NCBI GenBank assembly: GCA_009733575.1
Contig: ML769559.1
Location: 83,653-147,652, forward strand
DNA length: 64,000 nucleotides
Direction: 5' to 3'
Origin: Gymnopus androsaceus JB14
Lineage: Eukaryota; Basidiomycota; Agaricomycetes; Agaricales; Omphalotaceae
Position numbers and translations under genes: made by a program. Below, one piece after another: positions 55,231-64,000 of the stretch (position 1 is its first letter; each line of letters begins with the position of its first letter). The notes under the pieces are model-generated. The model was not told the DNA's origin, made no database searches, and saw only the letters and a program-made list of their open reading frames with translations.

Positions 55231-55547
55231 GTGTACTTGATATTTCCGAATGCATCTCAACTGTAGATGCCAGGCAATGGGTCCACAGTGAATCTCTCAT
55301 CATAAGTTACACATTGTCGTACTGTCTACTAATCTGATGAAAACTCACTCAATATGAATTGAATCATAAATGTTCGTAGCTTTTCAATGGCTGCTGTGGC
55401 CCAGTAGCAGAATCCCAATTGTGGCATCCCGAGTGCCTCCAAAGGTGTCGCCGCCCAGAAAACTTAGTTTTTGTATTGCAGGCAGTCTCCAGAGTGTAAA
55501 AATCATGCATGAACACTGGGTTTTGACCAAAATAGCTGTATAAGCCA

Positions 55548-55900
55548 GACTGTGGCTAGTTTGGAGTAATTAGAATGTGTGTGTGTGTTTGGCTGGGCTT
55601 TAGCCCTGCGCGGGTGGGTAATCAAATAACGCATGTGGAAACTAAAGCTGGAGCATACAGCTGATAAGGAAAAGGTGTGGGTGGGTGGGCGAGCAAGAAA
55701 CGAGCTGATAATTTGTCAAGATGGTGGGAGTTGAGAGCAAGTAAAATAATAGGCACTGATGCGCCGGTTGACTCATAGTGCCGGGCTGGCTTATCCTCTG
55801 ATAAGCCACCTCTGCCAGACTTATCTCGGAATAAGCCAGACTGTGGCTAGTTCGGAGTAATTAGAATGTGTGTGTGTGTTTGGCTGGGCTTTAGCCCTGC
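55548..55900. repeat. Direct repeat of about 67 bp flanking a short duplicated piece
   Basis: 'ataagccagactgtggctag' followed by a GT run and 'ggctttagccctgc' occurs at 55548-55614 and 55832-55900. The sequence between (about 55690-55830) is a CpG-decayed copy of 60030-60165. Confidence 0.7.
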
Positions 55901-58380
55901 ACTCCCACCCGTGGTCACCGGTGATGAGTTAGATTTGTGCTAGGTATGAAAACCAACCAAACAACAATCACCCCAATCAGATACAATCCAAAAGGTTTAA
56001 TTTAATGCGAGGAAGGAGGTTGTTGAAGGTTCCCTCGACTACTAATTGATTCAAAGAGAAAAGCACTTGACAGTTGACACAGATAGTGCACAATGAACAA
56101 GGTTTTATATTTGGAGGGAGGTTTTGAAAAGCCAACTAATGTACGACGACACACTGAACTAATCAAGGGGAAAGCAAACACCAAAGCACGGGTCAAGTAC
56201 GCTGACTCAACAAACAACTTTGCATATCCGCGGTGAAACACCAAAGCACAGGTGAAGTACACCGACTCAACAAATGACATTGCATATCTCAGGAGCCTTT
56301 ACGTCGCCGCACAATGATACTCCAACTCTCAGGGATTCCTGCAAGTTACCTAACAAGCTTATACGACCGCCATGCAAGTCACTCGAGTAGGCGTTTTTAA
56401 CACACTCAGCGAAGAGCAGGCAAGCTACAAAAGTATTAGTTTTCTCTAAACATGTAAGGATTGTCCAGCATTATTTAAACATGTCTAAACAGAGTTATAT
56501 TGTTTAAACATAATTAAACAAAACTAAATATTTATGTAGAGCCTGAATGGGGCATCATGGGAAAAAACTGACACCCCTCCCCTGCCCCATGTGTTGGACT
56601 ACTATCTCACTGCATTCTTTCCCAGGCCCTTAGTACTCATCCTGAGACTACACAGCCTCATTAACAGCGGGGCAAGCCCTGCACCCCAGACTTCATCCTT
56701 ATCCCTAACCCTAACCACCTAACCCCTAACCTCCTAACCCCTAACCTAACCTAACCCTAACCCCTAACCCACCTACACCTAGGTCATGTGTTGACCAGGT
56801 CAGGGTTAGCTAGTGCTAACCCTGACCTTAACTTTTCCACAGTCACATGACTACATCCCACAGCATATCATTGGCGTGTTTAATTTTCCCTTGGATATTA
56901 GCTAGTGAGTCATAGTCATGTGATTAGTCACATGATTAATCACATGACCAGACTCTCCTCCACCCTAATATGTGGTAAAAATTATTGTTTAAACAGAGTG
57001 TTTAAATGTGTTTAAAAAATAATGGACAGTCCTCATCTGTTTAGATAAAACTAAGCCTAATTCTCGGGCAAGGGGTAGAATCTGTTGGTAAAGCTAGGTA
57101 ACACTCCAAGAAGCTTCCTCCCTAAAACTAGACCAAGCCAACACTTGGGTCCAAGACCTTTCCTAATCAACAACGGGCTCATTGAGGTGTGCACGTTAGG
57201 CTCCACCTGCGGTCCTAAGACTGATGTGACCTCTCTTCGAGATGAAAACCAGGAATGCTCGACTTAATAGCCGGGAAGTAGAATGAACAGCCTCAGTATT
57301 ATCAAGGTTACAAGAAGGCCACCCGTTTCAAAGGTTGCAGAGGACGATGCAGATGCATCTGAGCATGTACGAATCACTACAGGTCCTAAGATAGATGTGC
57401 GTTTCAGGTATCAAGTCTAACTTGTTATTCCAAGATAGAATAGCTACCCTTATATACTGAGCGAGATATAATAAAATAGGAAAATCATCATTTCGGAAAA
57501 TGAGAGAAACTGAGTGAGATAGGATAAAACAGAGTAAGTAAAATAGAAAAAGATGAATAATGTCCATATATGTGTGTATATTATGGTTTTGCCTCGACAT
57601 TTTCCTGCCTCGTTTGTTTGTCTTCCTCGATCGGGTCGACTTTTGGGATTTTGGTCTGAATCGACTCAAGTCATTTGCCCTTTTACAAGGCTCGCCAGTT
57701 CCTTTAGCAGAACAGCCCTCAGAAGTATTTCTATGTTTTTCCTCGCCAATGGGAGACTGGCTATTATCCCTAGTTCTGCGCGGTCTCGAGTCTAGATGCC
57801 TGGTAGCATATGGATCTCGGTAAAACGCTGAGGCTCGGATAGAAACACTCCTTGGTCCTTCCGTGCTCTAGAAGTAGCTACAGCAAGTGGGTCATGTGGC
57901 CGTGTTGGACTGCCGCGGCTATCTGCCTGGGCATCTTCCAGCGAGCGTCAACTTTGAGGGTACTTCCTCATCTCGGTCCACCTTGCTTGGTTCAATAAAC
58001 TTGAGTGTTGTTTAGACTCCTTGGTGAGCTGATCGCAGAAGTGATGCCTCGTTAAGACTTCAATCCCTTGGGTATATCCTTCGATGACCTAGCCTAGTAT
58101 AACTGGTATGTGGGCTCGTTTATCTGCCTCGGTCAGCAACTTGTTATCCAACAAGCTTGCCTTGCTACACCATACCGTGCATAGGACTTTGATCGAGGCA
58201 CATTCACAAAGTTAAGCATGGTACCATTGCGCGTACTGTTACTCTGCCACCTCTTGGGTAGAATAGGTCCTCGGTAGATTTTAACTATCAGCTCAGGCTC
58301 ACTATAGTTCTCTTATTGACCGTGTTTTGTTACAAACAGAACCTAGGATTATTGGTTCTGTGCAGTTCTAGCCTTAGCCA
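55901..58380. other. Repeat-rich insertion without recognised gene
   Basis: Holds the telomere-like tract (56703-56770), a nearby hairpin at about 56800-56829 (GGTCAGGGTTAGC...GCTAACCCTGACC), and from 57050 unclassified sequence with more CpG. No coding frame supported. Confidence 0.45.
56703..56770. repeat. Interstitial telomere-like tract (degenerate CCCTAA)
   Basis: About ten copies of CCCTAA with irregular variants (CCTAA, CCCCTAA). Fungal telomeres are TTAGGG, so this is telomere-like sequence inside the chromosome or inside an element. Confidence 0.75.
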
Positions 58381-58554
58381 AAAAATCGGTGTATCACCAG
58401 GTGAACCAGATGACCCAAACAGAGCCAGAGCTCAATCGTAAGGGAGAACGGTGAGTACGGGCGAGAGAAAACCCCAAACAGAGCTCAGGATCTGACTGTT
58501 CAATCAAGAAATGTATTGTGTGAAAGTAATGAAATATACCCTTGGGCATGAAAT

Positions 58555-58690
58555 AGTGAATATGGGCAATGTCCCAGTAATAGTAATATGGGCAATATCC
58601 CAGTAATAAGGGCAATGTCCCAGTAATAGTAATGCGGGCAATGTCCCAGTAATAGCAAATATGGACAATATCCCAGTGAATAGCAAATAA
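58555..58690. repeat. Minisatellite of 'gggcaatgtcccagtaat' units
   Basis: Six or so units of 17-27 bp, each containing the short palindrome GGGCAATGTCCC or a variant, at the 3' end of the gag-like ORF. Confidence 0.75.
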
Positions 58691-58699
58691 TGGAGGATT

Positions 58700-59996
58700 A
58701 GGAACTTGTGGGCTGGGAGTGTCGACAAGATGGATCCCATTTGAGGGCTGGGTGGGACCCACCACAGAAAGTGCAGACATAGCTAGCACTGGGGCATTTC
58801 TTGGAACAAGAGCAAAAAATGTTCCAATAAGTGCAGAGGCGGATTTTGGTCATTGGGTGAAGGAGCTCCTTGCCTTCCTGGATGGCCCACAAGGGAGGAC
58901 CATGAGTCAAGTTGTTGTGAATGTAGAGGGTATGGCCAACAGCCCCGCAGATGATGCAGCAGGGGTCTTGGAAGGCTGTATTAGGGGAGAAAGTAGAAGC
59001 ATTCCAGCCATGAGGGAGATGAGATGGAATTTCAACTGGAAGAGCAGAACGGGAATCCCAGCGAGACTGAATGTGAGACCAATAAGTTCTGTATTCAAAC
59101 AAATCGAACTCAGTGGATTCATTCTGGTGCTTCTGTCAAAGCTCCAATTCAAGATCCTTCCACAAATCAAATAATCTGAACGATTGCGGTCGGTTCTCAA
59201 AGAAACCAAAATGCTTCTTGTAAAACTGGGGTTCATAGGCGTCATCACCTTCCATGTAAAGGTGGGATTGGTAGGCGAAAAAATTGTTCATAGCCTCTAG
59301 CCACTTGTAATACTCCAAATCCAAATTGTTTGTAGGCCCTGCATCCCGATCCTCTTTGATCCTTCAATTTATATCGGCCACATCCAGGACCAGAGGTTTT
59401 CCTTCAATGTGCAAGATTTTCGTTCGACGAATAGAAATCATGTTCTTATTCAAGAATTGGAGATTCTTATTTGTGAAGAGAGCAAGAGGGATGTGGTAGC
59501 CGTAGAGACCAGCGGAAAGCATGTCGTTATCAAATGAGATCTCTACCGGATTGGTAGGATCAACCGGCCTAAGTTCGGTGTTGGGTCTAAAGCGTTTGGT
59601 AGGTTGGGAATCGGGAGTGCCGGAAGATGCGTCGTCACCTTCCCTAGACCTCGCTTTCTGAGCCTTGCGCTTATCGGATAGCCAACTGAGAGTGTGGGCT
59701 GAGAGCCAGACCCTGACTTTGTCAAAGTAAGCCGGGTCCCGTGCCATTTTTTTGTACTCTTCTTCAGGGATGGAAATATATGAAGATACGTCTGAGACGT
59801 TATCGGCATGCTGGAGGACGCGTAAACTACGCTCGGCATTGCGATTTTGTTTCTCGAAATTCAATTTAAGTTTAAGGTCGATGGGGAGGCTATGAAGGAG
59901 GGCAATAATCCGGGGGTTTTTGTGTGTTTTCCTGACTCTATCTGGCAATGCTTCGGAAGGATCGTTCGGGAGAGGACTATTGCGAGTAATAGCCAT
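58700..59996 (-). pseudogene. Retroelement gag-like protein, probably DIRS-type, remnant
   Basis: Minus strand from MAITRNSPLPNDP at 59996, through YISIPEEEYKKMARDP, WLSAHTLSWLSDKRKAQK, NPVEISFDNDMLSAGLYGYH, IPLALFTNKNLQFLNKNM and KILHIEGKPLVLDVADIN, then a stop at 59364. Further frames give LDLEYYKWLEAMNNFFAY, FENRPQSFRLFDLWKDLELE, a CIICGAVGH cluster and a CTFCGGSHP cluster near 58720, both Cys/His knuckle-like. From memory this protein precedes RT/tyrosine-recombinase ORFs in agaricomycete DIRS-like elements, but none is present here. Stop codons and frame changes make it non-functional. It lies inside the insertion that splits copy 2 of the duplication. Confidence 0.6.
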
Positions 59997-60029
59997 CGAA
60001 ATAGATTGGGATATGCGAAAACGAGCGAG

Positions 60030-60168
60030 AAACGAGCTGATAATTCGTCGAGACGGTGGGAGTCGAGAGCAAGTAAAATAATAGGCGCTGATGCGGCGCC
60101 GGTTGACTCACGGTGCCGGGCTGGCTTATCCTCTGATAAGCCGCCTCTGCCAGACTTATCTCGGAACA
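60030..60168. repeat. Terminal piece of the 55.5-60.2 kb insertion, related to 55690-55830
   Basis: 'gagctgataattcgtcgaga' here is 'gagctgataatttgtcaaga' at about 55702, and the parallel continues to 'cagacttatctcggaa'. Probably the right end of the inserted element. Confidence 0.6.
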
Positions 60169-60290
60169 TCTATTAAAAGCTAGCTTTTTGGGAGAAGGAG
60201 TTTAAGGAAAAAGAAAAAGAAGAGGTTTATACGAATTGAAGCGTCCTAGATAAAAGGGCTTTAACTCACCCCATCTTGCCCATCGTAGCA

Positions 60291-62361
60291 ATGTCTCACC
60301 CTCAGCTCAACTCAACGGCAGTCTCTAGCACCCATCCTTCGACTAAGAAGCCAACAGTCGTTGGACTGTACGGTATCTCTGGCGCCGGAAAAACCTTTCT
60401 ACTCAACCAATTGAAGAAAGAACTCGGAGAACAAGCGTACCAGTACGACGAAGGGTCGCTCGTGATATCCTCTATCGTTTCCGGAGGGCTTGTTGCATTC
60501 CAAAAGATGACAGCACAGGAGAAGGCTCTCTGGCGAGGTCGAGCTATTGACAGCATCGTGGAGGAATGCTCCGCCTGTGGTCGAATCGCAGTCGTCGCTG
60601 GTCATTTCATGTTTTGGGACGAGACGGACGAGCTTCGACTGTCGGTATGGACTGAGCGTGACCAGGAATCGTTCACCCACATCCTTTATCTCGATGTTCC
60701 CGCCGACGCCATTGCTACTTACCGGCTGAAGGACTCTCGAGCTCGTTCGCCTGTGTCGGAGGAGCATATACGCAGATGGCAGCAAGCTGAGCGCGTCGAA
60801 CTACGACGTCTCTGTCTTGTTCACGGAATTCTGTTCTTGATCGTACCTCCGCGCAAAGTATCGATGCTCCTTCGCGATATCTTCCGTCATACTGAAGAGT
60901 ACAATCTTTCCATTGCCAAATTCAGGCTCAACGAGGTTCTTGGAGATTTAGTTGGCCAAACAAAGATGGAGACGATGCTGGTGATGGATGGCGACAAAAC
61001 GCTGATTTCGGAGGACACGGGGGCGCTCTTCTGGAAGCTGGCCGCCGACACGGAAGATACCACATACTCAGATCCATTGAAAGAGTTATTCAGCAGTCAG
61101 GCATTTGGCTACTCCATTGCTGCATTTCGTCAGGCCGCCTTGCTTTACGAAGAAGTTCCCGAGCAAAATTTCAACGACTATTGCGAGAAGGTCGCGTCTA
61201 CAGTGACAATTCATCCAGAGTTTATCTCGCTGTTGAGACAAGCAGCGGAGAAACAGGTTGGAGCAGTCGTGGTCACCTGTGGGCTGCGTCTGATCTGGGA
61301 ACGGATTCTGCAGAGAGCAGGTCTTTCCGACACGGTGAAGGTCATTGGTGGGGGGTGCATCAGGGAACGTCTTGTCGTTACGGCTGACGTGAAGCGCGCT
61401 TTGGTTGCCCGTTTGAAAGAAGTTCGAATGTACGTCTGTGCGTTTGGAGATAGTCCTTTGGACTTGCCGATGTTGAAAACAGCTGATCGAGCCTTCGTGG
61501 TTGTTGGCGAAGCACATCAGAGGAGTCGGAGCATGGAAACAGCTTTGTTGGATGCTATCAACAACGAGGGTTTACGAGCCCATCAGGTTTTGCTTCCTAG
61601 CACTGCATCTCCTAGACTCGATAATATCATTCTTCCTCAGGTCAATATCACCGAGGACGACTTCATCGTGTGGTACTGCAGTCGGAAGATACTTCACGCG
61701 ACGAATAAGAATGCAGCAAAGATTCTGATGACCGCGACGCGGAATGCTCAAGTTTCTGGTCCAGCATTACGAGAAGCACATCGTAGTGTCGGGCAGTACC
61801 TTGCGACTGAACTCCTTCCAGAATTGACTGGATTGGAAGAGTTTCCTATTCCCCATGTTCAGGATCGTCAGACAAGTGGCCATCGAGTCCGACACGAGGA
61901 GAAGACAACGATCGTGGCAGTCATGCGCGGAGGCGAACCTATGGCTTTTGGTGTCAACGATGCTCTTCCCCTCGCCATGTTGTAAATCTGCCAGTTTATC
62001 CTCTCTTCTAGCCTCTACTGACTTCACAAATTGTAGTCTTCACGCTAAAGTTCCTGCAGATGTCAAGCTTCATCATGTGGAGGGACAACAGTCGGTGATT
62101 TTGGTTGATTCGGTGGTTAACAGTGGGAAGACGGTGGTGGAATTTGTACAACACATCCGCACTCTGCAACCAACTATTCGAATCTTGGTGGTTGCCGGAG
62201 TAATCCAAGCCGATTCACTCTCCAAGGGCAGTCTCACCCAGCTACTGAGGGCAGATGTGAATGTCGCTTTCGTTGCTCTTCGCCTGTCTGAGAACAAGTA
62301 CACCGGGACAGGTACAACGGACACAGGAAATCGCCTGTTTAACACAACGCATCTCCAGTAG
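60291..62361 (+). CDS. Tripartite P-loop kinase / HAD phosphatase / UPRT-like protein, copy 2
   Basis: Exons 60291-61981 and 62037-62361, the same lengths as copy 1 (1691 and 325 nt); 671 residues, no indel in either exon. Walker A is GISGAGKT (Pro to Ser against copy 1). HAD motifs DGDKTL, VTCGLRLIWERIL and AFGDSPLDLPML are unchanged, as are the PRTase MRGGEPMAFGV and LVDSVVNSGKTVVEF. Changes against copy 1 are mostly synonymous or conservative, e.g. VSPRKVS to VPPRKVS and EGLVIT to ERLVVT. The start MSHPQLN is common to both. Upstream the shared A/G tract and TATA-like box (60251) are kept. Surrounding copy-2 sequence is badly decayed, so retention of this ORF suggests selection or recent exchange with copy 1. 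Confidence 0.88.
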
Positions 62362-62505
62362 CACCACCATTGTCTTTGTTTATCCTGAAATCCATTGGTG
62401 GGATTGTACTATCAGTATCGATTATCTTGTACAGCTTATTTAAACAAATCAGTAATTTTGACAATTGTCCAGAACAGTCAAGTACTTACCTTGATGTTGG
62501 CCATC

Positions 62506-62801
62506 CAAGATCTCTGTCATTGTCAAGGAACGAGCTCCCAGAAAATACTCCACCGCAGAAGCAATCTGTTCCTAACGTGCTGCAGCAGCAACATAATGAG
62601 CGCTACCGAGGCGACAGAGCTCATAACCAATTTTGATGTCCTTTCAAGTTAGATTAAGACTGCACTTCTCTAAGAGACGTCCACGGAACAAAGGGACGAT
62701 GGATATCCGCGTAGATGGTGACCAGTTAGGGACTGCGGACAACCGGCATCAACAGCATCAACAAGACTTCTTTGCACGTTGAAACGCATCAACGTATGTA
62801 C
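62506..62801. other. Intergenic
   Basis: Beyond the end of the duplication. Nothing recognised. Confidence 0.45.
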
Positions 62802-63095
62802 AAAGCAAGTGCAAGGTCAAGGTAGTTAGCCATGACCTGTTTCCAGTAGCTCAATGACTTCCAGAAAGGCTCTGCGTACGTCCCGATTCCGCTATTGTAA
62901 AATGTGAGCTGCGTATCGTCTTTTACCAGCCAGCTGTACAGCTCGACGATGTTAGTGTTCTAGAGATATAATTAGCTAAATAAGATAGAGGACTAGCAGA
63001 ATTTATTGACGAACTTTCCTGCCCAACTTGTTAGAAGTACCATCGATGCAGACCACCAAGTTTCTTTTGATGCTACATTTACACGCATCCTCTTT
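62802..63095 (-). pseudogene. DUF2235-type hydrolase N-terminal fragment
   Basis: Minus strand: CKCSIKRNLVVCIDGTSNKLGRK up to 63015, intron 63014-62960 (GTTCGT...CTAG), then NTNIVELYSWLVKDDTQL, TFYNSGIGTYAEPFWKS and YWKQVMANYLDLALAL to 62802, followed by GTACAT. This is the opening of the DUF2235 alpha/beta-hydrolase-like family common in agaricomycetes. The nucleophile segment (GFSRGA) that should follow is not found downstream, and an in-frame stop lies just upstream of the first exon, so it is a truncated remnant. Function of the family is not established. Confidence 0.6.
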
Positions 63096-63099
63096 GGGT

Positions 63100-64000
63100 G
63101 CGCGGGGGTCGCTTTAGGGAGCGACACCGTTGAGTGTAGACATTGGTTGAAGATTCAGGAGGAGAGCAATCGCGGGAAGGTGCAGCTCAGACCCTGAAGT
63201 TTGAAGGACGCAAGGAAAGCAGTAATGTAGCAGGAAAGGTTTCGTCGTTGAGCGTCAGGAGGATCATACCAACTGTCGGAAGTATGTCGAGATAAATATC
63301 GGACAAACTGCGAGACAGTTTTTGTTGTGGAGGAGGTACAGATAACGTATTGATGCATCGATGATCCCTCTACACCCTAATGTTCCACTGTCTCAAGTCT
63401 GACGCTGAAGCTGGGTAGGTGAACTATACAGTAGCAAATGTGAATGAATGCAGGAAAACTCAGGAGTATTCCAGGCGTTCTGCATGAAGAAGACAAGCGA
63501 CGTGAGGCCAGTTGCTTCGGAAGGAAGGAAGGTTGCATGGCAGTCCTGAGTCTGGAGATTATCCCAGTGCGGCACTAGCACTTTATGAAGGAAAACTCAG
63601 GGAAACCAGCTGCCATCGGTGATTTATTAACTCGAATCCGGACAGTCTCTTGAGCCTCAAGGCCTCAAGGAGTGAAACGCCTATTAGTCGTTTCAGGCAC
63701 TGCTATTGTTACTTATCTCAAGTTGAACCTTTGACCAGAGACAGACGTGAAGGAAGAAAGATGAAGCGCAGGAGATAGCTGTCCAAACGGAGGTGAGGAG
63801 GATAGAGGTTGAGATAGTGCTTGTCCGGATCAAGCTGTGTTCGGAGTTGACGGCCCGTGGACGTTTGAATGATTTTGACGCTCGCTTGGAACACGCATTT
63901 CCTTGCAATTTCCTTGCGTTTTTCTGTCAGGTCGTAATGTCAGATGGTTCCAGGTAAGATATCTGTTCATTCTTTCTTGGAAAATACACTCAAAATGAAA
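63100..64000. other. Right flank, no recognised gene
   Basis: Short ORFs only. CpG content is back to that of the gene-bearing left part. Confidence 0.4.

Larger units (their letters stand above)
51145..62505. repeat. Segmental duplication, copy 2, expanded by insertions and CpG-decayed
   Basis: Collinear with 13950-18060 but split by three main insertions, at about 51890-52480, 52555-54090 and 55512-60168. CpG sites of copy 1 appear as TpG or CpA here in the first half (e.g. 'caacgcgcctgcag' at 14109 is 'tgatgcacctgcag' at 51328). The gene-bearing end, from 60172, keeps its CpG. Confidence 0.8.

Overview
The window is nuclear DNA of a filamentous fungus, almost certainly an agaricomycete (mushroom-forming basidiomycete). 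Genes carry many 48-60 nt GT-AG introns. The families present are typical of that group: a NACHT-ankyrin NLR, PheA-type FAD monooxygenases, a single-domain terpene synthase array, chromodomain Ty3/gypsy remnants, and a DIRS-like gag. Arp2 and a pyridoxal kinase serve as ordinary housekeeping genes. Exon structures were worked out by eye from splice signals and frame continuity, and family names come from motif recognition, not a database search.

Layout. (1) 1-561: 5' part of a Ser/Thr-rich secreted or membrane protein, minus strand, running off the left edge. (2) 2.1-12.2 kb: two FAD monooxygenases on the minus strand (one apparently intact, one with a +1 frameshift) inside a direct duplication of about 2.5 kb, with a complete cytochrome P450 between them on the plus strand. 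(3) 14-18 kb: a relic of a small conserved protein, then an intact tripartite P-loop kinase/HAD phosphatase/uracil phosphoribosyltransferase gene. (4) 19-29.4 kb: a tandem array of class I terpene synthases: one intact copy, one with transposons in intron 1, one frameshifted, and at least four 3' relics. Regions 2 to 4 look like a terpenoid biosynthetic cluster with terpene synthases, a P450 and flavin monooxygenases. (5) 30.0-32.8 kb: Arp2 and pyridoxal kinase, convergent, 75 bp apart. (6) 33-58 kb: a repeat-rich, strongly CpG-poor block. It holds a broken NLR-ankyrin gene whose repeat array is part decayed and part freshly homogenised, gypsy and copia-like debris, several foldback MITEs, and an HMG-box-like gene on the minus strand interrupted by three insertions. 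It also has a 710-bp assembly gap, an interstitial telomere-like tract and minisatellites. (7) 58.4-60.2 kb: DIRS-like gag remnant. (8) 60.3-62.4 kb: a second intact tripartite gene. (9) 62.8-63.1 kb: a DUF2235 fragment.

The 51.1-62.5 kb stretch is a second copy of the 13.95-18.06 kb segment, pulled apart by insertions. Its non-coding parts have lost CpG by apparent C-to-T decay, while the 671-codon tripartite gene is open in both copies. Several transposons have target-site duplications readable from the sequence: hAT 8 bp, Mutator-like 9 bp, two TA elements, and an LTR with a 5-bp duplication. Two of them landed on intron boundaries in a way that leaves a usable splice site. Some single-base frameshifts, including one in the pyridoxal kinase, may be consensus errors, so pseudogene calls that rest on one indel are provisional.
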